A stretch of 22,067 nucleotides of DNA from CAZIKF01 sp964539825. GTDB lineage: Bacteria > Muiribacteriota > UBA6191. The translations under genes and the position numbers were made by a program. Shown here one piece after another: positions 7,069 to 15,093 of the stretch. The notes beneath the pieces are model-generated. The model did not search any database and was not told where the DNA came from. It saw nothing but the letters and a program-made list of their open reading frames with translations. The stretch is taken from contig CAZIKF010000058.1 of the NCBI GenBank assembly GCA_964539825.1, positions 1 through 22,067 on the forward strand, read 5' to 3'. Positions within the stretch are counted from its first letter, which is position 1. Each line of letters starts with the position of its first letter.

Positions 7069-8138
7069 AAGGCTCCGGAGACTTTGAATCCGAGAGAAGA
7101 ATAGCCTTTTTGATTGGCTCTCTTCATGAAGAGTTCCAGGTTGCTGTCCCCTAACTGGTGACGAATTCCTCCATTGATGGACCACTTGTTTCCAGGAGAA
7201 AGATAGTTTTCGAATTTGGTCTCACCAATTAGGTGGGTATCTTTCGCCAATGCAGTATCCACTCCTCCGATGAATGAAAACCAGGAGTTACCACTGGCGA
7301 ATTTTTGATCGGAAGAATTTCTTTTTACGGTGATATGGGACTCAGTTCGATGAGTAATATCGCTCGTCACTGTTAAATAGATCGATTTAAAGCCTTCGAA
7401 ATCCTGATCCAAGATGAGGTTTCTGGCTACAGAGTCAATATTGCTATTGATGAATCCCAGGGCCCAATCCTTTCCAAGCCATTCCTGGTGAGCTTTGATG
7501 CCATATGTGAATTCGGGAAGACCATTTTCGGCGGAATCGAATTTTGTACCGAGATTACTGACCAGGCTGCGATCCATGTGCATTATTTTACCGTGAATCT
7601 CGAAATAGTCAGAGAGGCCATAGTTCATTAAAAAGAAGACGTCAGTTCCCTCAAAGCTATTCACATTTCGAAAGATGCGACTGCTCTTCACTTCCGAGAG
7701 CCTGTGCAAATAGCCTACGTTGAACATTCCCCTCGGGAGTCCCCTGCCGGAGATAGAATCCACCAGTCCAGTGGGTCCTAACATGGAAGGTAAGTACATG
7801 TGAGCTGGAAATCTTGGTTTAACCTTATGATATCGCCTGGGGCTGGCCATCAAGGGTAGTTCGGCTGTTTTTATCAGATCATCCGAAAACATAGAGACAT
7901 CCATATGAGGAGAGATACGCATCTTTTCTCTACTTGAGCTGTTAGCTTCAATGTTGACTTCGGGACCCATGACATCGAAAAAGTCATCCTGGTCTAGGAT
8001 GGGTTTGTCATAGAGGGGTTCAAAAAGATCTTCCCCTGCAACGCTGATTTCTGCTGCATGAAGAGGAACAAGAGCCATGCAGAGTGATATGAGAATCCAT
8101 AATAAAACGGGTTGGCGATGTGAAGAGACTTGCTTCAT
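7065..8138 (-). CDS. Predicted outer-membrane beta-barrel protein (YjbH-like?)
   Basis: A 357-residue exported protein. The ATG at 8138 gives a signal peptide (MKQVSSHRQP, a hydrophobic stretch, then ALVPLHA before AE). A TTG at 8153 would add five residues and has a weak AGG ahead of it, so it remains possible. After a ~90-residue acidic, disordered-looking region comes LGPTGLVDSISGRGLPRGMFNVGY, resembling the start of YjbH-type barrels. Alternating amphipathic strands follow to the C-terminus, which ends in a strand and terminal Phe (SSLGFKVSGAF). This is the BAM signal of outer-membrane proteins. The barrel call is an inference from pattern and the YjbH link is weak. It is transcribed divergently from the small membrane protein gene at 8214 and convergently with pcp. 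Confidence 0.6.
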   Translation of the reverse strand: MKQVSSHRQPVLLWILISLCMALVPLHAAEISVAGEDLFEPLYDKPILDQDDFFDVMGPEVNIEANSSSREKMRISPHMDVSMFSDDLIKTAELPLMASPRRYHKVKPRFPAHMYLPSMLGPTGLVDSISGRGLPRGMFNVGYLHRLSEVKSSRIFRNVNSFEGTDVFFLMNYGLSDYFEIHGKIMHMDRSLVSNLGTKFDSAENGLPEFTYGIKAHQEWLGKDWALGFINSNIDSVARNLILDQDFEGFKSIYLTVTSDITHRTESHITVKRNSSDQKFASGNSWFSFIGGVDTALAKDTHLIGETKFENYLSPGNKWSINGGIRHQLGDSNLELFMKRANQKGYSSLGFKVSGAF

Positions 8139-8213
8139 GATTCGATAGTTCAAGGAACCTGGTTTTTTTTGTTACACTTATATGGCTCTTCGACCTGCCA
8201 TTTGAAGGGATTT

Positions 8214-8639
8214 ATGGAATCCTCAATGAAAGTCATGGTCCTGGTTTTGACCGGGGTCGTTTTAATCTTATATTGCTACGGATTGAAAAATCGTAGTCAG
8301 TTCCACAAACTCCTTCTACAGGGGTCTATGAATGTGGATGGAGAGTCGGTGCATATCTCAGAAATCCTGGGACAGGCTCGTTTTTTAATCTTTTTTGTTT
8401 TTTGTGTGAACCTCGGAATCTGGCTCCTTTGCTTTGTCTATCTTTCTCATTGGTTAGGTGCGGTCGGATGTACGTGTTCTTTTGTGGACTTCATCATGAA
8501 TTATGAAGTCCTCTCCAAACTTGGTAAGAGTCCCTACGAAGAGGCGTCGGCTTCCAGGGTAATGATAGGATTTTACCTGGTGTCTATACTTTATCTTTGT
8601 TGTCTGTGCACTTTAATCTTTTTAGTTGCTACCCAGTAG
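8214..8639 (+). CDS. Small three-helix membrane protein of unknown function
   Basis: A 141-residue protein from the ATG at 8214, which has an AAGGGA Shine-Dalgarno sequence just upstream. Longer readings run into the divergent gene, and an internal ATG at 8226 is an alternative. Three hydrophobic segments are visible at residues ~6-24, ~60-90 and ~118-139. The loop around residues 80-90 includes GAVGCTCSF, and Cys is frequent overall (LYCYG, VFCVN, LLCF, GCTC, LCCLC), which is unusual. No family is recognised. The stop lies 7 bp before the obg start, so the two are probably co-transcribed, but no functional link to Obg is known to me. Confidence 0.6.
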   Translation: MESSMKVMVLVLTGVVLILYCYGLKNRSQFHKLLLQGSMNVDGESVHISEILGQARFLIFFVFCVNLGIWLLCFVYLSHWLGAVGCTCSFVDFIMNYEVLSKLGKSPYEEASASRVMIGFYLVSILYLCCLCTLIFLVATQ

Positions 8640-8646
8640 AGTTCCT

Positions 8647-9951
8647 ATGTTCATAGACGAGACCAGGGTTTTCATAAAAGGGGGAGATGGGGGGAAAGGG
8701 TGCCATAGTTTTGCCAAGACGACGAACAAAGCATTTCGCGGACCTGATGGAGGAAGTGGCGGCACCGGGGGAAATGTTCTCTTCTTTGTGGACCCGGGTT
8801 TAAATAGTCTGACCTATTATCGCCACCGTCGACATCATAAAGCAGATCCCGGGAATCCAGGCAAAAAGCGAGCCGATGGTAAGAATAGCAAAGACCTTCT
8901 CTTAAGAGTTCCCATTGGTACCTGTATCTATTCGGAGGCGGGGGACCTGCTTGCGGATCTAAATACCTCCTCCCAGAGTGTCGTGATTGCCAGGGGGGGG
9001 AGAGGCGGGCGAGGAAACAGGGATCTGATTACGAGGGGGAATCCGGTACCCCGTTATGCTGAAATTGGGGAGCCTGGTGAAGAATTATGGGTCCGCATCG
9101 AACTCAAACTCAGTGCTGATGCTGGCATTATCGGCTTTCCCAACGCGGGGAAGTCCACCCTGATTTCCAAGTTGTCTAATGCTACCCCCAAAATAGCGAA
9201 TTACCCATTTACTACTCTAGAGCCAAGTCTTGGAATGGTTCCAGTAGATGAACATGAATCGGTTTTATTGGCTGACATACCCGGAATCATTGAGGGTGCC
9301 CATGAAGGACATGGCCTCGGACACAGGTTTCTTCGTCACGTAGAGAGAACTGGCTTCTTGATTCACCTCATCGATCTCTTTCCTTATGATCGAACCAATC
9401 CCTATGAGAGTTACCAAACGGTAAATCAAGAATTGAAATCTTATTCGAAAACTTTGGCGGCAAAACCCCAGTTTGTTGTTTTGAATAAGGTCGATTTACC
9501 GGAAGCAAGGGAAGCAAGGCAAAAGTTTTTAGAGCAGTTTAAGACCTCTGGTGAATCCCGTGAAATCATGACTATTTCCGCACTGAGCGGAGAGGGGCTG
9601 ACAGAGTTTGTGAGGCGTCTTGGAGCCCTGGCTAAGGAGTTTCCTTCGGGTAGAGGTCAGGAAGGTGAAAATTACCTTCAAACCCGCGAAAAGATCCCAC
9701 TGAGCGTTACCAAAGAGGTGGACATGTTCGTAATCAGGGGTTCTGAGATTGAGCGCATCTATTCCATGACCGATTTCGAAAATGAGGAAGCCTCGAGGAG
9801 ATTTCAAAAACTCCTGGAAAAAAGAGGAATCATTGACCAACTCTTTGAGTTAGATGTGAAAGAAGGGGATACCATTCGCATCGGAAAGGAAGAATTCGTC
9901 TTCCATGAAGACGAATTCACACCATTTCTAAAGAGCCGCGAAGAAGATTAA
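8647..9951 (+). CDS. obg: GTPase Obg/CgtA
   Basis: Essential ribosome-associated GTPase acting in 50S assembly and the stringent response. The 434-residue protein starts at ATG 8647, giving the standard MFIDETRVFIKGGDGG N-terminus. The Gly-rich Obg fold covers residues 1-158. The G domain follows, with G1 GFPNAGKS (163-170), the switch region PFTTLEPSLG, G3 DIPG (210-213), G4 NKVD (280-283) and G5 SAL (311-313). A C-terminal OCT domain (~350-425) contains DFENEEASRRFQKLLEKRGI and the GDTIRIG turn. All nucleotide-binding motifs are intact. In many bacteria obg follows rplU-rpmA, but here a small membrane protein gene precedes it. The last codons contain a perfect 12-bp hairpin (9892-9918), and the stop lies in a second inverted repeat facing hppA. 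Confidence 0.97.
   Translation: MFIDETRVFIKGGDGGKGCHSFAKTTNKAFRGPDGGSGGTGGNVLFFVDPGLNSLTYYRHRRHHKADPGNPGKKRADGKNSKDLLLRVPIGTCIYSEAGDLLADLNTSSQSVVIARGGRGGRGNRDLITRGNPVPRYAEIGEPGEELWVRIELKLSADAGIIGFPNAGKSTLISKLSNATPKIANYPFTTLEPSLGMVPVDEHESVLLADIPGIIEGAHEGHGLGHRFLRHVERTGFLIHLIDLFPYDRTNPYESYQTVNQELKSYSKTLAAKPQFVVLNKVDLPEAREARQKFLEQFKTSGESREIMTISALSGEGLTEFVRRLGALAKEFPSGRGQEGENYLQTREKIPLSVTKEVDMFVIRGSEIERIYSMTDFENEEASRRFQKLLEKRGIIDQLFELDVKEGDTIRIGKEEFVFHEDEFTPFLKSREED
9892..9918 (+). repeat. Perfect 12-bp inverted repeat with 3-nt loop inside the 3' end of obg
   Basis: Arms 9892-9903 (GAATTCGTCTTC) and 9907-9918 (GAAGACGAATTC) pair exactly around a CAT loop. It encodes EFVFHEDEF at the end of the OCT domain, 33 bp before the stop codon. 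No T-tract follows, so it is not a standard intrinsic terminator. Confidence 0.85.
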
Positions 9952-9959
9952 TTTCGCGG
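9936..9959. terminator. Hairpin spanning the obg stop, between convergent obg and hppA
   Basis: CCGCGAA (9936-9942) and TTCGCGG (9953-9959) form a perfect 7-bp GC-rich stem with a 10-nt loop that contains the obg stop codon. It sits 8 bp from the end of hppA on the other strand. No clear U-tract follows on either strand, so a terminator role is tentative. Confidence 0.35.
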
Positions 9960-9967
9960 ACTGAAGC

Positions 9968-12055
9968 TCAGCCTACAAAGAGCGGCGCGCAAACAAGCGA
10001 GACGATCGAAACAAGCTTAATAAAGATATTGATGGATGGACCCGAGGTGTCCTTGAAGGGGTCTCCAACAGTATCACCAGTCACTGCGGCCTTATGACAA
10101 TCAGAGCCCTTACCCAGTACGGTTCCATCAGCATCCTTTAGTTCGCCTGATTCAATATACTTTTTGGCATTATCCCAGGCACCCCCGGCATTTGCCATCA
10201 TAATGGCAAGCAGGACACCCGAGACGAGAGTTCCTGCGAGCATGCCCCCAAGAGCTTCGGTACCGACAAATTTTCCCACAATTACTGGAGTACATACAGC
10301 AACGATACCAGGCATCATCATCTCACGCAGAGAGGAAGTTGTTGATATGGTCACGCAGCGTTCGTAATCAGGCTTTGAGGTTCCCGCCATGATACCCGGG
10401 TCTTCCCTGAACTGACGGCGAACTTCTTCGATCATATCCTGGGCTGACCTGCCCACAGCGTTCATGGTCTGGGCCGAAAAGAAAAATGGTAGAACTCCAC
10501 CTATGAAGAGTCCAATCACTACCGTGGGATTAATAATATTGATCGCCGTAAGATTGGTAGCGGCTGCATAGGCAGCAAAAAGTGAGAGGGCCGTCAGTGC
10601 GGCGGAGCCGATAGCAAAGCCCTTACCTATGGCAGCGGTGGTATTCCCAACAGCATCCAGCTTATCGGTAATTCCACGAACCTCAGGTGGGAGTTCAGCC
10701 ATTTCAGCGATTCCACCAGCGTTGTCGGCTATGGGGCCATAGGCATCTATAGCTACAGTAATGGCCGTTGTCGCTAACATTCCGACTGCTGACATAGCAA
10801 TTCCGTACATACCCGCGAAATGATGGGCGATTCCAATGGCGGAACAAATAAGGACGATAGGAATCACAGTAGATTGCATTCCCACGGCAATTCCGCTAAT
10901 GATCACAGTAGCAGGGCCGGTTACAGAAGACCTGGCAATGTCATGTACGGGCTTACCGTCGGTACCCGTGTAGTATTCGGTGACCTTTCCTATCAGATAC
11001 CCGGCTACAAGCCCGCCAATCAGAGCCCAGGCAATCCCTATGGCTGAATATCCATCCTGAAAGAACGGGAGAGATTCGGATTTGACCACTAGAAGTTTAC
11101 TGGCTGCAACAACTCCTATAATCGTTAAAATCGAAGCAACTTTAATTCCAAAATCCAGGGCGGCGTGAATTTTCTTTTCATCATTTGTAGAAACAAACTG
11201 CATTCCCACTATGGAGGCTATAATTCCAACCGTTACGACTACCAGCGGCAGGACCACACCCTGAATCCCGAGGTTTACGTAGCCAAGCGTGCAGGATGCT
11301 ATGATCGCACCGACATAAGACTCAAAGAGGTCAGCGCCCATTCCAGCCACGTCACCCACATTGTCCCCTACATTATCAGCAATCACTGCGGGATTTCTGG
11401 GATCATCCTCAGGGATGCCAGCCTCAACTTTACCGACAAGATCCGCTCCAACATCAGCAGCTTTGGTGAAAATACCACCACCGACCCTGGCGAAGAGAGC
11501 GATTGAAGAAGCACCCAGGCCAAAGCCTGAAATAGCTGATAGTACTGCCCTGGTCATATCTCCATTGGAAAGAGCCAGGAGACTGGGATCAACCACTTTG
11601 TGCAGCACCAGCATCAAGATGGAGAATCCGATAAGTCCAAGTCCGCTCACACAAAGTCCCATTACCGAGCCGCCGTTAAAAGCGATTTTCAGTGCGGCGG
11701 AAAGACCCGATTCTTTTGCGGCGCTGGCAGTACGAGAATTGGACGCGGTAGCTGTTTCCATGCCAAATTTTCCAGCCAGCATGGAGCAAACCGCACCCGT
11801 CAGAAAAGCTGTTGCTGTTGCCCACGAAATGGCGAAACCAAGTAAGACTGCAAGTACGACCACGAAAATGGCCAGAATCTTGTATTCCGCTTGAATGAAA
11901 GCGCGGGCACCATCACGAATGAAACCAGCGATTTCAACCATTCGCTCTGTTCCTTCGCTGTTCTTTTTGATACTTCCCGTGAGCAAAAATGCCCAGGCAA
12001 GGCCGACGATGCCTGCAGCCATTGCAATGAATATGTAGGTGTTAATTGATTCCAT
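9968..12055 (-). CDS. hppA: Membrane-bound ion-pumping pyrophosphatase (K+-dependent type)
   Basis: Integral membrane enzyme that hydrolyses PPi and pumps H+ or Na+ across the cytoplasmic membrane. Its 695 residues and many hydrophobic segments match the ~16-helix family. Substrate-site motifs are intact: DVGADLVGKVE (201-211), the Asp-rich DNVGDNVGDVAGMGADLFES (228-247, with the semi-conserved Glu245), GGAWDNAKKYIE and GDTVGDPFKDTSGPS near the C-terminus. The subclass marker GNTT-A-A (470-475) has Ala474 where K+-independent enzymes have Lys, so I assign the K+-dependent type. K+-dependent members include Na+ pumps, H+ pumps and dual pumps, and sequence by eye does not decide which this is. 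The start is ATG 12055 with AGGGA just upstream. It is convergent with obg and divergent from the Nudix gene. The PPi-type PFK at 19250 is a likely metabolic partner. Confidence 0.97.
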   Translation of the reverse strand: MESINTYIFIAMAAGIVGLAWAFLLTGSIKKNSEGTERMVEIAGFIRDGARAFIQAEYKILAIFVVVLAVLLGFAISWATATAFLTGAVCSMLAGKFGMETATASNSRTASAAKESGLSAALKIAFNGGSVMGLCVSGLGLIGFSILMLVLHKVVDPSLLALSNGDMTRAVLSAISGFGLGASSIALFARVGGGIFTKAADVGADLVGKVEAGIPEDDPRNPAVIADNVGDNVGDVAGMGADLFESYVGAIIASCTLGYVNLGIQGVVLPLVVVTVGIIASIVGMQFVSTNDEKKIHAALDFGIKVASILTIIGVVAASKLLVVKSESLPFFQDGYSAIGIAWALIGGLVAGYLIGKVTEYYTGTDGKPVHDIARSSVTGPATVIISGIAVGMQSTVIPIVLICSAIGIAHHFAGMYGIAMSAVGMLATTAITVAIDAYGPIADNAGGIAEMAELPPEVRGITDKLDAVGNTTAAIGKGFAIGSAALTALSLFAAYAAATNLTAINIINPTVVIGLFIGGVLPFFFSAQTMNAVGRSAQDMIEEVRRQFREDPGIMAGTSKPDYERCVTISTTSSLREMMMPGIVAVCTPVIVGKFVGTEALGGMLAGTLVSGVLLAIMMANAGGAWDNAKKYIESGELKDADGTVLGKGSDCHKAAVTGDTVGDPFKDTSGPSINIFIKLVSIVSLVCAPLFVG

Positions 12056-12162
12056 GTTCCCTAGGCCTTTCGTTGTCTAATCCATCCAGATAAAATGGGA
12101 GGGAATAATACCAGATGCACCGAAACTGGGCAAAGGAAAACTGAAAGGAATTGGAAGAGCCA

Positions 12163-12711
12163 ATGTGTAGACTCCCTGGAGATAATCTTGACCATCATTC
12201 TACGGGCCTCTATACCCTTTGTTTCATTCACCAGGGGAATCAGATTCTGCTGCTCAAAAGGGAAAATGAGCCAAATTCTGGGTTCTATAACGGAATTGGT
12301 GGCAAAATATCGAGAGGGGAATCTGTTGAAGATGGCTTGCTTCGAGAAGTGGCTGAAGAAACAGGGTTTCGGCTGCTTAACTTTGAGTTAAAAGGGATTC
12401 TGCGATTTATTGAAGGGAGAGAGGGGAAGGATTATCTTGTATTCACTTATTTTTCCTCTAAATTCGAGGGAGAAATGCTCAAGTACTGCCCTGAGGGTTT
12501 TCTGGAGTGGGTGGACTCCAGTCAGCTAGACCAGGTTCCCCTGGTTTCCAATATTCCAGTCTTTCTGCCCATACTGGAAAAATCGAACTACCCCCGGCTG
12601 ATTACTTTTCAGTACAGTGAGTCAGGAAAAGACTTTCGTTGTACCTATGTAGAAGAGGGGCGAAAAGTGGAGCAGGTTTACGAGGAGTCTGTCGGAGAAT
12701 TGAGTTTGTAA
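12163..12711 (+). CDS. Nudix hydrolase, MutT/MTH1-like (8-oxo-dGTP diphosphatase candidate)
   Basis: A 182-residue Nudix enzyme. The full Nudix box G-x5-E-x7-R-E-V-A-E-E-T-G-F is present at residues 47-69. Ahead of it come LYTLCFIHQGNQILLLKR and GFYNGIGGKI, the form seen in MutX/MTH1-type enzymes that clean oxidised dGTP from the nucleotide pool. The substrate is inferred from this resemblance. The ATG at 12163 is preferred because GGAAGAG lies 4 bases upstream; a TTG at 12151 would add four residues. The last ~45 residues extend past the usual core. The final codons (SVGELSL) form the left arm of the 181-bp palindrome that ends at the stop of the convergent response-regulator gene, so the natural C-terminus may have been replaced by the repeat. 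Confidence 0.85.
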   Translation: MCRLPGDNLDHHSTGLYTLCFIHQGNQILLLKRENEPNSGFYNGIGGKISRGESVEDGLLREVAEETGFRLLNFELKGILRFIEGREGKDYLVFTYFSSKFEGEMLKYCPEGFLEWVDSSQLDQVPLVSNIPVFLPILEKSNYPRLITFQYSESGKDFRCTYVEEGRKVEQVYEESVGELSL

Positions 12712-12863
12712 CGAGAGCGAGCGAAAAATTCAGGATCAAGGCGGAGGCAATAAAATCGCCGAAGGTGTGCTTGAAGCACATTGAGAGCGATTTTCTTGGT
12801 GACAACGCCGAGCCTGCTTTTTGCAGCCGGTCGCAGTAAAAGGCAATTCTCCGACAGGCTCCT
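12683..12863. repeat. 181-bp symmetric palindromic element between convergent genes
   Basis: Terminal arms 12683-12702 and 12844-12863 are 20-bp inverted repeats with one mismatch, which would be a G-U wobble in RNA. The shared core is CTGTCGGAGAATTG / CAATTCTCCGACAG. Inner inverted pairs are AAAATCGC (12752-12759) / GCGATTTT (12787-12794) and TGTGCTT (12766-12772) / AAGCACA (12774-12780). All three pairs are centred on the same base, 12773. Between them the arms are only partly complementary, with compensating gaps. The left arm lies in the Nudix coding end and the right arm ends on the response-regulator stop. No ORF of note is inside. It looks like a dispersed palindromic repeat or MITE-like element that could also fold into a long RNA hairpin in either transcript. 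Confidence 0.85.
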
Positions 12864-13371
12864 AGTCTTGATCAGGAGGGTGAGGTTCCGTTTTAACGGA
12901 AGGAATCTCTTCAGAACTCTCACTGGCTGAATTGCCCTTGTTTGAGTATTTTTCACGAGACAGTCGCTGCTTCAGCGATCTGGAAAATTTCTGGGAGTGC
13001 ATCAACTCCAACATTTTCACCCTGACCTCAGCCACAGTAGCTGGTTTGGCCAGGAAACCATCAGCTCCGCTCTGAAAGGAGGAAGTAACCGCCATATGGG
13101 TTTCATGAGCGGTAAGTACCAGAATGGGTACATAGTCATAGCTCATATTTCGTCTGATAGTTTTGATGAGTTCACTACCGCTGATTTCAGGAAGTTCGAA
13201 ATCAATAATGATTCCATCGACTTTTTGCTTTTTCATGATTTCAATGGCTTCTGAAGGCTTGGCGGTCGTAATAACCTCGAAGTCTTTTCGCAGACTTCTT
13301 TGAAACATATTGAGTATGTTCTCCTCATCATCGACAATGAGTACTCTGGGTAATGATTCTGATTCGCTCAT
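12862..13371 (-). CDS. Single-domain response regulator (CheY-like receiver)
   Basis: A 169-residue protein. Residues 8-125 are a receiver domain with the acidic pair Asp14-Asp15, phosphoacceptor Asp57 (IIIDFELP), Thr87 (LVLTAHE) and Lys109-Pro110 (FLAKPAT). All phosphorylation-site residues are intact. The remaining ~45 residues are charged and Ser/Glu/Pro-rich, probably disordered, with no DNA-binding or enzymatic output domain. It therefore most likely acts by protein contact, as CheY- or Spo0F-like proteins do. No histidine kinase is in the window, so it is an orphan here. The start is ATG 13371. Its stop codon lies at the outer edge of the 181-bp palindrome. Confidence 0.92.
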   Translation of the reverse strand: MSESESLPRVLIVDDEENILNMFQRSLRKDFEVITTAKPSEAIEIMKKQKVDGIIIDFELPEISGSELIKTIRRNMSYDYVPILVLTAHETHMAVTSSFQSGADGFLAKPATVAEVRVKMLELMHSQKFSRSLKQRLSREKYSNKGNSASESSEEIPSVKTEPHPPDQD

Positions 13372-13548
13372 CCGCGCTCCATTTTATTGGCTCATCCTGA
13401 CCAGTTTACCCTTTTTCTCCAAACGATCCAACCCTTGCCAAAGCGCTGATTCCAGCGAATTCACTCGGATCAACCTTAGACTCTTCCGATAGGGAAAAGG
13501 GAGCAGCTATGTACTGATGAAGTCCCCAGTTCCTTAGTGGAGTCAATC

Positions 13549-14082
13549 ATGAAAGTCTTATCCCTATGTTTTTTTCTTATCAATATACTCTGTCCAATCC
13601 TCTTTGCCGGTACCCGTGAAGAAGTGGCTTCACGCTCTGGTTTATGGATGAGGTGGCTCAGAGAAAAACCAGGACAATGGCCGATGACAAGATATTACCA
13701 GAAGCGGCCAGAGTTACTTGATCGCTGGGCAGACTCCAAACCTTCTTCCCGTACCCGGATAGGTGAACGGAAGATGGAAGGGTATTCGGAGCGCTTTCCC
13801 ATGGTGGATTCCAAAGGTCCGAATCCTGAAGTTTGGAGGAGGGAAGTTGATGGAGGAGTTCCAAATTACTCATTTTCACGGGATAGACGCTATCGAAAGT
13901 CAAATTTACCGGGCTATAGGCATGCACCTGATTACGTATATTATTATAATTGCTATGTGAGTCCCTGGACAGATCGATATCCTCCAAGGGTGCTCTTTCG
14001 AAGAAGGCAATCAGATGTGCGCTACGAAGAAGTCAGATCCGATATGGCAGGAAGATTCTCCAATACCTGGAAATCGCACTGA
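13549..14082 (+). CDS. Small secreted Arg/Tyr-rich protein of unknown function
   Basis: A 177-residue protein. The ATG at 13549 has GTGGAG 6 bases upstream and opens directly with a signal peptide (MKVLSLCFFLINILCPILFA before GTREE). A GTG at 13537 would add four residues. The mature part is highly basic and aromatic, with many Arg, Tyr and Trp residues (KPGQWPMTRYYQKRPELL, DYVYYYNCYVSPW, RDRRYRK). It has a single Cys after the signal and no repeats. No domain is recognised. It may be a basic periplasmic or surface-binding protein, but nothing in the sequence tests that. A hairpin follows the stop, and the lysR gene converges on it 96 bp downstream. Confidence 0.6.
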   Translation: MKVLSLCFFLINILCPILFAGTREEVASRSGLWMRWLREKPGQWPMTRYYQKRPELLDRWADSKPSSRTRIGERKMEGYSERFPMVDSKGPNPEVWRREVDGGVPNYSFSRDRRYRKSNLPGYRHAPDYVYYYNCYVSPWTDRYPPRVLFRRRQSDVRYEEVRSDMAGRFSNTWKSH

Positions 14083-14092
14083 GTCACGGGAT

Positions 14093-14112
14093 GGGACAGA
14101 GAATCTGTGCCC
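14093..14112 (+). terminator. Hairpin after the Arg/Tyr-rich gene
   Basis: GGGACAGA (14093-14100) and TCTGTGCCC (14104-14112) form an 8-bp stem with a 1-nt bulge and a GAA loop, starting 11 bases after the stop codon. Only three T's follow shortly after, so termination is uncertain. It lies in the gap between convergent genes. Confidence 0.35.
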
Positions 14113-14178
14113 GGTTTCCGTAGGTACGCGACCCTACCAGGAATGGGGGCCAGGCTTGAAGAAGAAACTGAAGTCAGA

Positions 14179-15093
14179 TCAGATTGCCGAGGACAAGAAA
14201 TCTTCCCGATGATTTTCCAGGAATTTCCAAAATAGCTGTCTTCCCCTGGGAGAGCCAAAATTGGACTGTTCAAGAAATTTAGCGACGACTACGAATTCAC
14301 GGTTAAATTGAGGAGTTTCCAGAAAGTGAATTCCTGCCCGGTCTTCCCGGCTAAGCGTCTTTGTAGCCAGAATGGCCAGACAATCGGAAGTTTTCAGCAG
14401 ATTGGATACCAATTTCCCATGATTCATCGTGGCTCGAACCTTCAAATTAAGATTGCTGGCCTCAAATTGCTCCTTGATAGGCTCCACATAAAAACTCGGA
14501 ATTAGGAATTGATACCGAGCGATATCTGAAAGAGAAAACTTTTTGGCAGACACAAGTGGATGCCCGGATGCACAACACAGTCGGATCTTGTCTTCAAAGA
14601 GATATTTTGAATTTGATTCTAGGAAGTAGGAAGCTCTCTCAAGTGGATCGTAGTTAATTACAAAAACCACATCAAAGGAATGTTTTTCAAATCCCTCACG
14701 AATCTCTTCTCCATCGGCGAATTTCAACTCTACTGATATCTCAGATTCTTCTCTCATAAATTGCTCTACCAGGGGTAGGAGGGCTTGTTCGTAGTGTTTA
14801 TTAATTCCGATTCGTAGAGCGCCGACTCTTTCCTTCATTTCAAGGAATGACTTTCGGATTGCCTGGGATTGTTTCTGGTATCGTTCCGCGAATTTAAAAA
14901 GACTTTGTCCGTACTCGGTTAGCTGAGAGGAGTTTTTCGTGCGAACCAATAGAGGTACTTGAAGTTCTTCCTCTAGAATTCGAACCGATCTAGATACAGC
15001 AGGCTGAGTTACATCGCAGTATCTAGCGGCCTTCCTGATGGACTGAAAGCGGGCGGCATAGTAGAAGTGTTTTAGATAAATGGAATAGATCAT
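14179..15093 (-). CDS. LysR-family transcriptional regulator
   Basis: A 304-residue regulator of typical LysR length. The N-terminal winged helix-turn-helix (residues ~7-62) contains IRKAARYCDVTQPAVSRSV and RILEEELQVPLLVR, followed by the linker helix. The effector-binding half (~92-295) shows the usual LRIGIN start and a GHPL segment (residues ~180-183). The ligand and targets are unknown. Its ATG at 15093 overlaps the stop codon of rsmE by 4 bp (ATGA), so it is probably translationally coupled to rsmE. LysR genes usually face their targets divergently; here the divergent partner of the rsmE-lysR unit is the large TPR gene at 15931. The C-terminal end is convergent with the small secreted protein gene. 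Confidence 0.93.
   Translation of the reverse strand: MIYSIYLKHFYYAARFQSIRKAARYCDVTQPAVSRSVRILEEELQVPLLVRTKNSSQLTEYGQSLFKFAERYQKQSQAIRKSFLEMKERVGALRIGINKHYEQALLPLVEQFMREESEISVELKFADGEEIREGFEKHSFDVVFVINYDPLERASYFLESNSKYLFEDKIRLCCASGHPLVSAKKFSLSDIARYQFLIPSFYVEPIKEQFEASNLNLKVRATMNHGKLVSNLLKTSDCLAILATKTLSREDRAGIHFLETPQFNREFVVVAKFLEQSNFGSPRGRQLFWKFLENHREDFLSSAI

Noticed and set aside
8141..8180. Possible terminator (GTTC/GAAC with T8) between the divergent genes at 8138 and 8214
   Set aside because: The stem is only 4 bp and the location between divergent starts is wrong for a terminator.
11361..11894. 177-codon + strand open frame
   Set aside because: It is antisense to the pyrophosphatase gene, whose intact motifs prove the coding strand; no independent evidence supports it.
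12639..12839. Open frame across the palindromic element
   Set aside because: It is short, overlaps the Nudix gene in another frame and runs through the palindrome; no family resemblance.
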